The notes: generated by a model from the sequence alone, not told the origin. 64,000 nt of DNA from Owenweeksia sp965214115 (GCA_965214115.1 CBDCAU010000001.1:1-64000), one strand, 5' to 3'. Positions 33,401 through 42,135 are shown, counted from the stretch's first letter. Numbers and translations: made by a program.

Positions 33401-34840
33401 ATTGCCACGAACAGCGCCAGCGTATTCTGGACTTCCACGGCCAACACTTCCACCAGTTTTGTGGAATACGGCCCGCAGGGTTTTGTGATGGGCAGCGGTA
33501 CAATTCTGCCTTCCACCAACGATACGCTCACCATCCCGGCTTTAGCGGATGGCACTTGCTATGATTTTTATGTAACGGATTCCTGTTCGGGTACGATTTC
33601 CACGGTTGCGGGGCCTTTTACGTTTTGCACCAAAGTGGTATGCAATGTAAGCACGACCCCCACAGTGATGAACGATTCTGCCTGCGCGGGCGACACCGCC
33701 ACGCTGTCTGCCACCGCCGGCGACCCCAATGGCAGGCCGGTTTGGTTCAATGCAGCGGGTGAGCCAGTTATTTCTGGCGACACGGCCGTGGTAAGCGGCC
33801 TTACGCAGAATTTCAACTTGGACGTGGCCGACTTCGTTTCGGGCAACGCCCAGCAGCACATTGGCCCCGAGCCCACTATTTCTACGGCAGGCTTTGGAAA
33901 CTTTATCAATGGACTGTACATCAGTGTGGAAGACACCCTGAGCATTGACAGCGCCACCTTGCGATCCAATGCTTTTGTCTCCGGTTTTGTGGTGGTGCGC
34001 GAAGACAGTTCTATGGGCCGCATCATCCAGCGCAGCGAACCTTTCGCTTTGGATAGTGCAGGTGGCACTTTTCAAATCCCCGTGGGATTGGTGCTGACGC
34101 CGGGCGAATACTACCTGAATATTTCATACACCAGCCCCTCTGCGGCAGGGATGGGTCTGTTCCGCGCCACGGGAGGTGCTAACTTCCCCTATGTGCTGCC
34201 GGGCCTGATGAGCATCGACAGCGTGGACTTCCCCACGCAGGTACGCTACTATTATGTGTTTGATATGGTAGTGAGCGAAGGCTGCATCGGGCAGACCGTA
34301 CCCGTTACCGCTTTTGTGGATACCAATGTGGTAAATGCGGGGACAGGGTTGAGCGATACGATTTGCGACACCGCTGCGGCGGTGGATTTGACCAACTTCC
34401 TGAGCGGCAACTTTACCGCCGGCGGAACTTGGACTGATTTGGACAGCAGCGGTACGCTCACCGGAAATATGTTTGACCCCGACAATTCGCAGATGGGCAA
34501 TACCTTCACCTTCCGATACGTGGTGGATGGGGATTGCAACAGCGACACCACCGTGGTGACCCTCTTCGTGCAGGACTGCGACGTGAGCCTGCCCGAACTT
34601 CCATTGGGTCAGATTTCCGTTTATCCAAATCCCGCCAATACCGTTTTCTATGTGGAAAACCTCAAGGGCGACCGGATGACCGTGGAACTGTTTTCGCTGA
34701 GCGGCCAAATGCTGCTGAGCCGCGAGCTGCAAGGAGGAAACACCGAGGCCATTCGTGCGGATCGCATGGCGGACGGCGTTTATAATCTGCGCATTACCAC
34801 GCAAGATGGCGTGGCCGTGAAGCGCCTTGTGAAAGAATAA
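30455..34840 (+). CDS. Large T9SS type A cargo with beta-helix and fibronectin-type domains
   Basis: A 1461-aa secreted protein. The ATG at 30455 opens a clear signal peptide (MKKTTLFFLTSAFCFSLASF, then GQ). Approximate order: a MAM/concanavalin-like domain (about 25-205), a fibronectin III-like domain (208-290), a right-handed parallel beta-helix (about 295-720; GLNIVNS, IDNCYIEMD and NRILNNSITH rungs), a second Fn3, a second MAM-like domain (about 815-975), a third Fn3, a unique region, and a Por_Secre_tail (QISVYPNPANTVFYVENLKG then YNLRITTQDGVAVKRL). T9SS should export and anchor it. The beta-helix resembles polysaccharide-binding or -cleaving modules, but no catalytic signature was identified. 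The last ~480 residues are paralogous to the next gene. Confidence 0.88.
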   Translation: MKKTTLFFLTSAFCFSLASFGQGLVCTTGNPSTVFTEEFDNSTSFTGDFGSGFNWQYDNNSTGSSNTGPTGPFSGSHYVYAETSGSSFGDSIQMTSPAIDLSGAVGQAQLSFWLHAFGANIGELFVGVSTSATGPFTNEFTFGPGQLQTASADTFQQQVVNLNSYVGQTIYIQFLYENGSNMAAFTYEGDLAIDLVEVEACVTCPKPTALTTSNATSSTVDVGWTSAGTTLNSIIEYGPAGFSLGSGTQVTATSNPFTVTGLSPAIIYDFYVRDVCGAGDSSSFSGPVADTTTCLAALSGTYTIDGSMATGGTNFSTFAEAGQALTFCGISGAVTFNVQSGTYTDHLHIFGIPGASATNTVTFNGMGSDTLIWDQMGPQAAVLLDSARFVTLNGLNIVNSAPTSEAWGVLVTNGSDSVTIDNCYIEMDTTSTSSDLSAVLVSDEYDDDLGEGAEVDYLTIQNSTLVGGYYAINIEGNGTGNFSFGNRILNNSITHFSNAGMYLDEMQDIEIIGNTIETMRATADGIYTFDMNDYRVEENVVNVTDYGLYIFDGNDAFTPANRSTVINNMVSSTTDYAIYLNGFEATNVFHNSTLGEPGIAINDQVDADIRNNIFSSTGDFAFESFDPLTATDVIDYNLYNSGNANAFDIGPNAYVDLNAWQTAEPAYNANSVSGDPLFASATDLHASSPLADDAGTSVGVMTDIDGDPRSTTTPDIGADEFTAPSCTQSTNFMVVSVGADSVLVSWNPGAGSNFIVEYDTAGFAPGTGNTVVTVDTFAIITGLTASTSYDFYLTDSCGASGVSPTVGPLTVNTLCNPFSIPFVEGFGPTFPICFITNNTAEVFTTTNCATSQGNSLQLNGVPGVFAESPVIDASAQSSVEVSFLYRRGDGSDCGNTPEAADSASVDYWDGTQWVTLDVFKNTAPTVFTPTSYTITSGLTASFQVRFFMHSGSGAGFDNYNFDSLRVDVGANCVPATNLGVDSIATNSASVFWTSTANTSTSFVEYGPQGFVMGSGTILPSTNDTLTIPALADGTCYDFYVTDSCSGTISTVAGPFTFCTKVVCNVSTTPTVMNDSACAGDTATLSATAGDPNGRPVWFNAAGEPVISGDTAVVSGLTQNFNLDVADFVSGNAQQHIGPEPTISTAGFGNFINGLYISVEDTLSIDSATLRSNAFVSGFVVVREDSSMGRIIQRSEPFALDSAGGTFQIPVGLVLTPGEYYLNISYTSPSAAGMGLFRATGGANFPYVLPGLMSIDSVDFPTQVRYYYVFDMVVSEGCIGQTVPVTAFVDTNVVNAGTGLSDTICDTAAAVDLTNFLSGNFTAGGTWTDLDSSGTLTGNMFDPDNSQMGNTFTFRYVVDGDCNSDTTVVTLFVQDCDVSLPELPLGQISVYPNPANTVFYVENLKGDRMTVELFSLSGQMLLSRELQGGNTEAIRADRMADGVYNLRITTQDGVAVKRLVKE

Positions 34841-34872
34841 GCTTTGTAGAAAAAAGGCTTTTTAAAATGAAT

Positions 34873-34914
34873 AAGCCGTCTTTCCCGTACTTTTGGGGAA
34901 AGGCGGCTTTTTTT
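34873..34914 (+). terminator. Terminator between the two paralogous T9SS cargo genes
   Basis: AAGCCGTCTTTCCC (34873-34886) pairs with GGGAAAGGCGGCTT (34896-34909) through one G-T wobble, with a 9-nt loop and a run of T residues. This is a strong intrinsic terminator. Confidence 0.8.
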
Positions 34915-34987
34915 ATGAAAACAAAACCACCTCCCAAAATTGGATGGCCACAAGTAATTTCCGAACGCTATCCCAACACTAACAACA

Positions 34988-37042
34988 ATGCACAAAAATT
35001 ACAAACTTCCAACTTTCGCCTTGGCAGCCGCGCTTTTGGTTTTTTTAAATGTGGAATCATCAGCACAATGCGGCAACGTACCTCTTCACTACGTAGAAAC
35101 CTTTGACGACACCAGCACCCGCGCGGTGTGTTGGAACTTGGGCAGCAACTGGGAATACGACAGCACCGTGAGCGCCTATGGCAAGGGGGACAACGCGCTG
35201 AAAGTCCCCTTCTTTTTCATCAGTAGTGGTAGCAGCCATTTGGAAAGTCCCTTGGTAGGGCCGGCCACTTCGCATTTTTATTTGGTGTTCGATTTTGCCT
35301 ACGCCGCCTTTCAAAACAACATCGACCGCCTGGAAATCTACACTTCCACCGACAGCGGAACTTCCTACCAACCTTTGGATACCCTGCTGGGCGGCCCCAA
35401 CGGCGAACTGAACACCGCCGGCTCCTCCTCCGCTGCTTTTTCGCCGATGGCGGGCGATTGGGACACCTATCTGAAACCCTTGCCGATGGGGGTCAACCGC
35501 GTTCGTTTTCGCGCAGTCAGTGGTTTTGGGAATAATTTATATGTGGACAATATTTCGATAAAACCGATTCCGCCCTGCCCCGAACCGGCGAATTTGGAAA
35601 TCTTGGCGGCAGACCGCACCACGGCTCAGCTGACTTTCAGGCCTGGCGACAGCGCCTTGAGCCACACCTTGGAATACGGCCCGCCCGGTTTTTCGCCCGG
35701 CAACGGCACTGCCATCAATTTCACCGGCGATACGGTTTCTCTAATGGGTTTGGCGGCGGGAACCTGCTATGATGTTTACCTCCGGGCCATTTGCGCCGCG
35801 CCCGATTCCAGTGCGTTCATCGGGCCGGTGCGTTTTTGTACCAAAGCCATTTGCAATGTTACTTCCACCCCAGCCATTATCAACGACACCATTTGTCCGG
35901 GCGATACCGCCAACGTCTTTGTCACCGCCGGCGATACGGCCGCGCGCTTGGCGAGCTTCAACGGGCCGGGCGATTGGAATGCTTTCGGCGATTCCGTCCA
36001 CTTTAGCCTGATCGGTTTGGGGCTTTCCGTAGCGGTGGCAGATTTCATTTCGGCCAATCTGAACCAGCGCATAGGCCCCAAGCCCGCAATCGCCAACGCC
36101 GGCCCAGGCAATTTTAACCACGCACTTTACATCACGGTGACGGACACTTTGGTGATCGACAGCGTAACGCTCAAATCCGATGGCTATGTGGCTGGCTTGT
36201 TGGCCGTGCGCGAAGACAGTATCAACGGCCGCCTTATGCAGTTTGGCGATTTTTTCGAATTGGACAGTGCGGGCGGGGTGTTCCAGGTTTCCGCCAACCT
36301 CCTCCTCACGCCGGGGAATTATGTGCTGGATATTTTGCTCCTCAGTCCTCAGGTGGGGCAGCTTTTTTATGCCGATAGCGGGGTTGCCTATCCGTACCGC
36401 CTTCCCAGTTTGATGAGCATCGACAGTTCCACTTCCGGCAATCCTTCGCTTTACAACCCGCTGTTCGATATGGTGGTCAGCCAAGCTTGTTTTGGTTCGG
36501 TGGTCTCCGCCACGCCGGTGGTCGATACGGGCGCTTTGGCGGGATTTGGGCAGAGCGACACGCTTTGTGCCACGGCGCCCACCGTGGATTTACGGACTTT
36601 TCTATTCGGATTTTTCGACCTCGATGGCGAGTGGGAAGATTTGGACGGCAGCGGCGCACTCAGCGGAAACCAGTTCGATCCCGACACTTCCCACATCGGT
36701 CAAAGTTTCAGGTTCCGCTACGTTTCCACCACCCTCTGCGACAGCGATAGCACGGTGGTCACCCTTTATGTGGATGGCTGCGGTTTCCGTTTGGAGGAGT
36801 TGCCCGCTGGCCAAATTTCCGTTTACCCCAACCCCGCCGAGGATGTTTTTTTTATCAAAAACCAAGCGGGCGACCCGATGAAAATCGAACTGTATAACTT
36901 GGGCGGCCAACTGCTCCTCCGCCGCACGGCCGATGGCAGCGAAGCGGAAGCGCTCGATGTTTCGGGTTTTGCCGATGGCATCTACAATTTGCGCATCATC
37001 ACTCAAGATGGTGTGACCACGCGGCGCGTTATTGTGCAATAA
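34988..37042 (+). CDS. T9SS type A cargo, shorter paralog of the preceding gene
   Basis: A 684-aa secreted protein. A signal peptide (about residues 1-27, ending SSAQ) leads into a MAM-like domain (about 30-205), an Fn3 domain (about 208-295, LEYGPPGFSPGNGT), a unique region and a T9SS sorting tail (AGQISVYPNPAEDVFFIKN, then IYNLRIITQDGVTTRRVIVQ). From the Fn3 onwards it is collinear with the previous protein (compare NFLSGNFTAGGTWTDLDSSG with TFLFGFFDLDGEWEDLDGSG), but it lacks the beta-helix and the second MAM/Fn3 set. The pair arose by tandem duplication with module gain or loss. The ligand is unknown. A terminator separates the genes, so they can be expressed independently. Confidence 0.87.
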   Translation: MHKNYKLPTFALAAALLVFLNVESSAQCGNVPLHYVETFDDTSTRAVCWNLGSNWEYDSTVSAYGKGDNALKVPFFFISSGSSHLESPLVGPATSHFYLVFDFAYAAFQNNIDRLEIYTSTDSGTSYQPLDTLLGGPNGELNTAGSSSAAFSPMAGDWDTYLKPLPMGVNRVRFRAVSGFGNNLYVDNISIKPIPPCPEPANLEILAADRTTAQLTFRPGDSALSHTLEYGPPGFSPGNGTAINFTGDTVSLMGLAAGTCYDVYLRAICAAPDSSAFIGPVRFCTKAICNVTSTPAIINDTICPGDTANVFVTAGDTAARLASFNGPGDWNAFGDSVHFSLIGLGLSVAVADFISANLNQRIGPKPAIANAGPGNFNHALYITVTDTLVIDSVTLKSDGYVAGLLAVREDSINGRLMQFGDFFELDSAGGVFQVSANLLLTPGNYVLDILLLSPQVGQLFYADSGVAYPYRLPSLMSIDSSTSGNPSLYNPLFDMVVSQACFGSVVSATPVVDTGALAGFGQSDTLCATAPTVDLRTFLFGFFDLDGEWEDLDGSGALSGNQFDPDTSHIGQSFRFRYVSTTLCDSDSTVVTLYVDGCGFRLEELPAGQISVYPNPAEDVFFIKNQAGDPMKIELYNLGGQLLLRRTADGSEAEALDVSGFADGIYNLRIITQDGVTTRRVIVQ

Positions 37043-37055
37043 GGTTTTTTTATTT

Positions 37056-37136
37056 AGCCCCCTAACCCCCAAAGGGGGGATATCGGATGGAAATATTGCG
37101 CAAGTGCAGCTTAGCCCCTTTTGGGGGTTGGGGGCT
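37056..37136. repeat. GCCCCC-type inverted-repeat element, copy 1
   Basis: Arms AGCCCCCTAACCCCC (37056-37070) and GGGGGTTGGGGGCT (37123-37136) enclose about 52 bp with further G/C-run pairing. Two more copies lie at 48340-48469 and 58193-58317. It is a miniature palindromic repeat without coding capacity. Confidence 0.75.
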
Positions 37137-37176
37137 TAAAAATCCGTTAGAATCTGTCCCATCCGTGTCATCCGCG

Positions 37177-37196
37177 CCTGCCTGCCGGTAGGCAGG
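37177..37196. repeat. CCTGCC palindrome, copy 1 (upstream of the prolyl oligopeptidase)
   Basis: A near-perfect 20-bp palindrome, CCTGCCTGCCGGTAGGCAGG, 54 bp before the gene start. Related copies occur before topA (45879-45899) and before the nitroreductase (58089-58107). Confidence 0.7.
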
Positions 37197-37220
37197 TTCT
37201 ATCCCCTTCTTATTAAAAAC

Positions 37221-37228
37221 TACTTTTG
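37221..37228 (+). promoter_or_regulatory. Candidate -7 element of the prolyl oligopeptidase gene
   Basis: TACTTTTG matches TAnnTTTG exactly, 22 nt before the ATG. No convincing -33 box is seen at standard spacing. Confidence 0.4.
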
Positions 37229-37250
37229 CAAAACGTAAGAACACAATCCT

Positions 37251-39443
37251 ATGAAAATCCAAACAATAGCCGCAGCCGCCGGAATGCTGGCACTGGCCGC
37301 TTGCCAAAATCAAGAAACTGAAAACGTGGAAAAGGAAACCGAACGAGAAGAAATCACCTTTGAATTGCCCGAAACCCGCAAGGATACCAACGTTTCCGAT
37401 GAATATTTCGGGACGAAAGTGGAAGACCCCTACCGCTGGCTGGAAGATGATAGGAGCGAGGAAACCGAAGAATGGGTGAAGCGCCAAAACGAAGTTACCT
37501 TCGGCTTTTTGGAGCAAATCCCGTATCGGGATGAACTGAAAGACCGCCTGACGGAACTGTGGAACTACGAGAAATTCGGCTCGCCTTTCGAGTATGGCGA
37601 TTACACTTATTTTTATAAAAATGACGGGCTGCAAAACCAGTACGTGGTGTACCGCCAAAAAGGCGAGGACGGCGAACCGGAAGTGTTCCTCGACCCGAAC
37701 AAATTTTCCAAGGACGGCACCACCTCCTTGGCGGGATTGAGTTTTACGAAGGACGGTTCGATGGCCGCCTACCAAATTTCCGAAGGCGGCAGCGACTGGC
37801 GCAAGGTCATTATTTTGAATACCGAAACGATGGAGGAAATGGGCGACACCTTGATGGACGTGAAATTTTCGGGCTTGTCGTGGAAAGGAAATGACGGGTT
37901 TTATTATTCCAGCTATGAGAAACCCGAAGGCAGCGAGCTTTCCGCGATGACCGACCAGCACAAATTGTATTACCACAAAATGGGCACGCCGCAAAGCGAG
38001 GACAAAGTGGTGTTTGGCGAAAATGAAAAACGGCGCTACATCGGCGGCGGCGTTTCCGAAGATGAGAATTTCCTCATCATCAGCGCGGCCACTTCCACTA
38101 CGGGCAATGAGTTGTATATCAAAGATTTGCGGAAGCCGAATTCCAAAATCCAAACCGTGGTCGGGAATTTTGAAAACGACCACAATGTGATTCATACCGA
38201 GGGCGACCAAATTTTCATCAAAACGAATAAAGACGCGCCGAACGGCAAGGTGGTGATAACGACCATTGACAAATTGGGTACGGAAAACTGGCAGGATTTT
38301 ATCCCCGAAACAGAAAATGTTTTGAGCGTGGGTACGGCAGGCGGCAAGTTTTTCACCGTTTATATGAAAGACGCGACCGACCGCGTGTATCAATATAATC
38401 TCGATGGCGAAAAGGAGCGGGAAATCGAGCTGCCGGGTCTCGGTTCGGCGGGCGGTTTTGGCGGCCGCTGGGATGATGAGGAGATCTACTACAATTTTAC
38501 CAGCTACGTATATCCGTCCACCATTTTCAAATACGATATTGGAAGTGGCAATTCGGAGGTCTATAAAAAGAGCGGGGTGGATTTCGATTCGGAAAAATAC
38601 ACCAGCGAGCAAGTGTTTTACAAAAGCAAGGACGGGACGAAAGTGCCGATGATTATCACATCTAAAAAAGGTACGCAAAAAGAGGGCGACAACCCGACGA
38701 TGCTGTACGGCTACGGCGGTTTCAACATTTCTTTGACGCCCAGTTTCAGCACCAGCAACATTGCGTTTTTGGAAAATGGGGGTGTTTTCGCCGTGGCGAA
38801 TTTGCGAGGCGGCGGCGAGTACGGCGAAAAATGGCACAGCGCCGGCACGAAACTGAACAAGCAGAACGTGTTCGACGATTTCATCGCGGCGGCGGAATAT
38901 CTGATTGAAAACAACTACACAACGTCTGAAAAGCTTGCGATTGCGGGCGGCTCGAACGGCGGCCTTTTAGTTGGAGCTACGATGACCCAGCGGCCGGATT
39001 TGATGGCGGTGGCGTTTCCCGCCGTGGGTGTCTTGGATATGTTGCGTTACAATAAATTCACCGCTGGCGCAGGCTGGGCCTACGATTACGGCACAGCGGA
39101 CGACAGCAAGGAAATGTTTGAATATTTGAAAAATTATTCGCCCTACCACAATCTGGAAGACGGCGAAAGCTACCCCGCCACGATGGTCACCACCGGCGAC
39201 CACGACGACCGCGTGGTGCCAGCGCACAGTTTCAAATACGCCGCGCGTTTGCAAGAAGCGCATTCGGGAGACGACCCCGTTCTCATCCGTATCGAAACCA
39301 ACGCGGGCCACGGCGCAGGAAAACCCACCGACAAAATCATCCAAGAACAGGCGGACAAATGGGCGTTTTTGTTTTGGAATATGGGGTATGGGGAGTTGCC
39401 GAGTGGGGGTGAAAAGGACGGCGAGGAAATGACGGAACGGTAG
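37251..39443 (+). CDS. Prolyl oligopeptidase (S9A) lipoprotein
   Basis: A 730-aa peptidase of family S9A that cleaves short peptides after proline. Residues 1-19 form a lipoprotein signal with the lipobox Cys in LALAACQNQ, so it should be membrane-anchored in the periplasm or at the surface. The N-terminal motif EDPYRWLEDDRSEE and the seven-bladed propeller region precede the alpha/beta-hydrolase domain. The catalytic Ser568 is in GGSNGG, Asp in GDHDDRVVPAHS (652/653) and His687 in NAGHGAGKPT. Upstream are a miniature repeat, a palindrome and a good -7 box; downstream is a strong terminator. It is probably monocistronic. Confidence 0.95.
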   Translation: MKIQTIAAAAGMLALAACQNQETENVEKETEREEITFELPETRKDTNVSDEYFGTKVEDPYRWLEDDRSEETEEWVKRQNEVTFGFLEQIPYRDELKDRLTELWNYEKFGSPFEYGDYTYFYKNDGLQNQYVVYRQKGEDGEPEVFLDPNKFSKDGTTSLAGLSFTKDGSMAAYQISEGGSDWRKVIILNTETMEEMGDTLMDVKFSGLSWKGNDGFYYSSYEKPEGSELSAMTDQHKLYYHKMGTPQSEDKVVFGENEKRRYIGGGVSEDENFLIISAATSTTGNELYIKDLRKPNSKIQTVVGNFENDHNVIHTEGDQIFIKTNKDAPNGKVVITTIDKLGTENWQDFIPETENVLSVGTAGGKFFTVYMKDATDRVYQYNLDGEKEREIELPGLGSAGGFGGRWDDEEIYYNFTSYVYPSTIFKYDIGSGNSEVYKKSGVDFDSEKYTSEQVFYKSKDGTKVPMIITSKKGTQKEGDNPTMLYGYGGFNISLTPSFSTSNIAFLENGGVFAVANLRGGGEYGEKWHSAGTKLNKQNVFDDFIAAAEYLIENNYTTSEKLAIAGGSNGGLLVGATMTQRPDLMAVAFPAVGVLDMLRYNKFTAGAGWAYDYGTADDSKEMFEYLKNYSPYHNLEDGESYPATMVTTGDHDDRVVPAHSFKYAARLQEAHSGDDPVLIRIETNAGHGAGKPTDKIIQEQADKWAFLFWNMGYGELPSGGEKDGEEMTER

Positions 39444-39532
39444 GCTCGCACGGCCGTGCGAGCACAAAATGATTACCGGTGCGCGCCTCCATTTTAACCG
39501 ATTGGCGCGTTTCTGAAATTAGAATAAAAAGC

Positions 39533-39567
39533 AAAACCCCGAAAGGATTTGAATCTTTCGGGGTTTT
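39533..39567 (+). terminator. Terminator of the prolyl oligopeptidase gene
   Basis: AAAACCCCGAAAG (39533-39545) pairs perfectly with CTTTCGGGGTTTT (39555-39567), with a 9-nt loop and a following T-rich stretch. Confidence 0.85.
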
Positions 39568-39590
39568 TGTTTTTGGGGAGTTTGTTTGGT

Positions 39591-39852
39591 GAGGTGCCGC
39601 CCCTACGGGGCTTTGCGCACCGAACGGAAGTTCCATTTCTCGCCGCCCTTACAGGCGGCGCAACATACATTTCGCCCCTCTGGGGCTGCATTTGGTGTGA
39701 TTTGCAATTTCAAAATTTTTATCGAACCAAAATGGTTTCCAAGTTCAAACAGAAGCTCCGTAGGAGCGGTATGTGTGTAGCGCCGCCTGTAAGGGCGGCG
39801 ATGTTGAAACGGCAAATCCCCACTAAAGGAGAAGCCCCGTAGGGGCGACACA
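39591..39852. repeat. BIME-like inverted REP pair, left of the RAYT gene
   Basis: Module A (about 39591-39686) contains three small palindromes: around CCCCTACGGGG, around CGCCGCCCTTACAGGCGGCG, and around GCCCCTCTGGGGC. Module B (about 39750-39852) is its reverse complement in layout, with the same CGCCGCCTGTAAGGGCGGCG and GCCCCGTAGGGGC cores plus an AGCTCCGTAGGAGC hairpin. An AT-rich spacer separates them. Confidence 0.85.
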
Positions 39853-39962
39853 ATCCCGAAAGGTACCCTCAAAAAATTACAACACCGTATCCTTCGCGAA
39901 AAACCCTATTCCCAAAAATTTTACAAATTTGTCTCTCAAATCCCCAAAAATCACATAAAAAT

Positions 39963-40415
39963 ATGGCCAACTCTTACATCCAATCCTATCACCAATTTGT
40001 GTTCTCCACGAAAAAACGCGAACCCTTCATCCCGCCGCAGCACCGTGGATTGGTGGAAAAATACATCGGCGGCATCGTTACGAATCTCAACCAAAAAATG
40101 ATTGCGGCCTACTGTATGCCCGACCACATCCATTTGTTGATTGGGATGAACGGTACAATTAGTTTATCAGAATTGATGGAAAAAGTAAAGGCCAATTCCT
40201 CTAAATTTTTGAACACATTGGATTGGATGAAAACCAAATTTCGCTGGCAGGAAGGATATGGTGCGTTTTCGTATTCGCACAGCCATTTGGGTGCAGTCAT
40301 CAGGTATATTGAAAATCAGGAAGAACGCCATCAGAAAATGACATTCAAGGAGGAGTATTTGAATTTTTTGGACAAGTTTGGGGTGGAGTATGATATTCGG
40401 TATGTGTTTGATTGA
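39963..40415 (+). CDS. Y1 (IS200/RAYT-type) transposase
   Basis: A 150-aa single-strand transposase of the IS200/IS605 TnpA (Y1_Tnp) family. The metal-binding HUH motif is H55-I-H57 in MPDHIHLLIG. The catalytic Tyr is Y115 in VIRYIENQEERHQ. It begins SYIQSYHQFVFSTKKREPFI, as usual for this family. Because it stands alone, without TnpB, between two REP pairs, it is best read as a REP-associated tyrosine transposase (RAYT), which recognises and spreads REP hairpins. The gene appears intact. Confidence 0.92.
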   Translation: MANSYIQSYHQFVFSTKKREPFIPPQHRGLVEKYIGGIVTNLNQKMIAAYCMPDHIHLLIGMNGTISLSELMEKVKANSSKFLNTLDWMKTKFRWQEGYGAFSYSHSHLGAVIRYIENQEERHQKMTFKEEYLNFLDKFGVEYDIRYVFD

Positions 40416-40815
40416 GGGGGGTTGTTGTGTTTGATGTTTCACGTTTGAGGTTTGATGTTTTGGGCGGGGTTGGTGTCGCGCCTACGGCGCTCTTACGTTT
40501 GGCGAGGTGATGCTTTGAAAACCGCCGCCCTTACAGGCGGCGCTACAATCATTTCGCCCCTCTGGGGCTTCATTTGAAAATGGAGTTTTTGAATGTTTCT
40601 GAGAATCGTGTAATACAAGTTCAATCTCCTTTTTTGGTTGCACTAAAATAGCTCCGTAGGAGCGGTATGTATGTAGCGCCGTCCGTAAGGGCGGCGAAAA
40701 AGAAGGTGCGCCATTCACCCCCGCGAAGCCCCAGCGGGGCGACACCATTTCACAGATATGGCTAAATCCAAAACCATCCCCGCCCCCGCCCGTTTCCTTC
40801 TCAAAACCCCAACGA
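40416..40815. other. Intergenic region: right REP cluster of the RAYT gene
   Basis: 400 bp filled mainly by the second REP pair (40472-40746), plus a short imperfect direct repeat (TTTGATGTTT near 40431 and 40451) and the leader of the acyl-CoA dehydrogenase gene. Confidence 0.8.
40472..40746. repeat. BIME-like inverted REP pair, right of the RAYT gene
   Basis: Same A-spacer-B architecture as on the left. Module A (40472-40574) has the CGCCGCCCTTACAGGCGGCG and GCCCCTCTGGGGC cores. Module B (40651-40746) has AGCTCCGTAGGAGC, a GCCGTCCGTAAGGGCGGC core and a final GCCCCAGCGGGGC hairpin. Cores are conserved while spacer sequences differ from the left copy. Confidence 0.85.
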
Positions 40816-42135
40816 ATGTCCCTCATCTCCGCCCTCCGCAAAGCCGGCAAAACGCTTTCCAACATCGACATTTCCGACACCGTGTCCGCGCTCGGCAAAC
40901 TGGACAAAACGGATATGTATCAGATAATGAAGGTGATAAAATCCAAAAGCCGCGAATATGAAGCGCCGGAAACGGAGGGCGATTATTACGCACTGTCGCG
41001 CTTTTTGCCGCCGGAGGAACGCGAGGTGCAACTGCGCGTCCGCGAGTTTATGAACGAGCACGTGAAACCCATCGCGAACGAGTATTGGCTAAAAGCAGAA
41101 TTCCCGATGGATTTGATTCCCAAAATGGCGGAACTGAACATCGTGGGCCTGACCTACGAAGGCTACGAAAGCCCGATGGGCAGCTATCTTTTGGAGGGTT
41201 TCATCACGATGGAAATGGCGCGGGTGGACACTTCGATTTCTACGTTTTTTGGCGTGCAGAGCGGGCTGGCGATGGGCAGCCTCTATTTCTGCGGAAGCGA
41301 AGAGCAGAAGCAAAAATGGCTGCCGCCGATGCAGCGGATGGAAAAAATCGGCGCCTTTGGACTGACCGAACCGAACGTGGGCTCGGCGGTGGCGGGCGGA
41401 TTGGAAACCACCTGCCGCGAGGAAGATGGCGTGTGGATTCTGAACGGCCAAAAGAAGTGGATCGGCAACGCCACCTTCGCCGACCTCACCATCATTTGGG
41501 CGCGCGACGAGGACAGCGGCGACGTGAAAGGTTTCATTGTGGAAAAGGGAACGAAAGATTTCAAAGCCGAAAAAATGGAAAATAAAATGTCGCTGCGGAC
41601 GGTGCAGAACGCGCTGGTTACTTTGGAAGATTGCGAGGTACCGGAGGAAAACCGGCTGCAAAACGCCAACCGTTTTAAAGACACCGCCAAGGTGCTGAAA
41701 GCCACCCGCGCGGGCGTAGCGTGGCAGGCGGTGGGCTGCGCGCGCGGCGCTTACGAATGCGCCCTGAAATATTCCACCGAGCGCGAACAGTTCGGCAAAC
41801 CGATTGCCAGTTTTCAGCTCGTGCAGAGTTTGCTGGTGCAGATGCTTGCCGATTTGACGGCCATCCAAACGATGGCGTTCCACCTCTCGGAATTGCAGGA
41901 CGAAGGCCGGATGACCGACGAACAGGCCAGCCTCGCCAAGGTGATGTGCACCCAACGGACCCGCGACATCGTAGGCCACGCGCGGGAAGTGTTCGGCGGC
42001 AACGGCATTTTGCTGGAGCACGACATCGCCCGCTTCGTGGCCGACGCCGAGGCGATTTTTACCTACGAAGGGACGAAGGAAGTGAACTCGCTGATCGTGG
42101 GGCGGGACATTACGGGGATCAGTGCGTTTGTGTGA
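40816..42135 (+). CDS. Acyl-CoA dehydrogenase, glutaryl-CoA dehydrogenase-like
   Basis: A 439-aa cytoplasmic FAD enzyme that oxidises acyl-CoA substrates. Motifs: FGLTEPNVGSAVAGGLETTC (substrate/FAD signature), LNGQKKWIGNATFADLTIIW, REQFGKPIASFQLVQ, and the catalytic Glu region in AEAIFTYEGTKEVNSLIVGR. The overall pattern, especially the W-I-G-N and Y-E-G-T blocks, resembles glutaryl-CoA dehydrogenases of lysine and tryptophan degradation, but substrate specificity cannot be fixed by eye. The extended N-terminus (about 65 residues before the usual first helix) is a little longer than typical. No pathway neighbours are present. Confidence 0.9.
   Translation: MSLISALRKAGKTLSNIDISDTVSALGKLDKTDMYQIMKVIKSKSREYEAPETEGDYYALSRFLPPEEREVQLRVREFMNEHVKPIANEYWLKAEFPMDLIPKMAELNIVGLTYEGYESPMGSYLLEGFITMEMARVDTSISTFFGVQSGLAMGSLYFCGSEEQKQKWLPPMQRMEKIGAFGLTEPNVGSAVAGGLETTCREEDGVWILNGQKKWIGNATFADLTIIWARDEDSGDVKGFIVEKGTKDFKAEKMENKMSLRTVQNALVTLEDCEVPEENRLQNANRFKDTAKVLKATRAGVAWQAVGCARGAYECALKYSTEREQFGKPIASFQLVQSLLVQMLADLTAIQTMAFHLSELQDEGRMTDEQASLAKVMCTQRTRDIVGHAREVFGGNGILLEHDIARFVADAEAIFTYEGTKEVNSLIVGRDITGISAFV

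Larger units (their letters stand above)
39444..39962. other. Intergenic region: terminator and left REP cluster of the RAYT gene
   Basis: 519 bp with no gene. It contains the oligopeptidase terminator (39533-39567), the inverted REP pair (39591-39852) and a short AT-rich leader before the transposase. Confidence 0.8.

Noticed and set aside
37062..38837. A 591-codon minus-strand open frame
   Set aside because: It overlaps the prolyl oligopeptidase gene and also translates the upstream repeats. There are no motifs.
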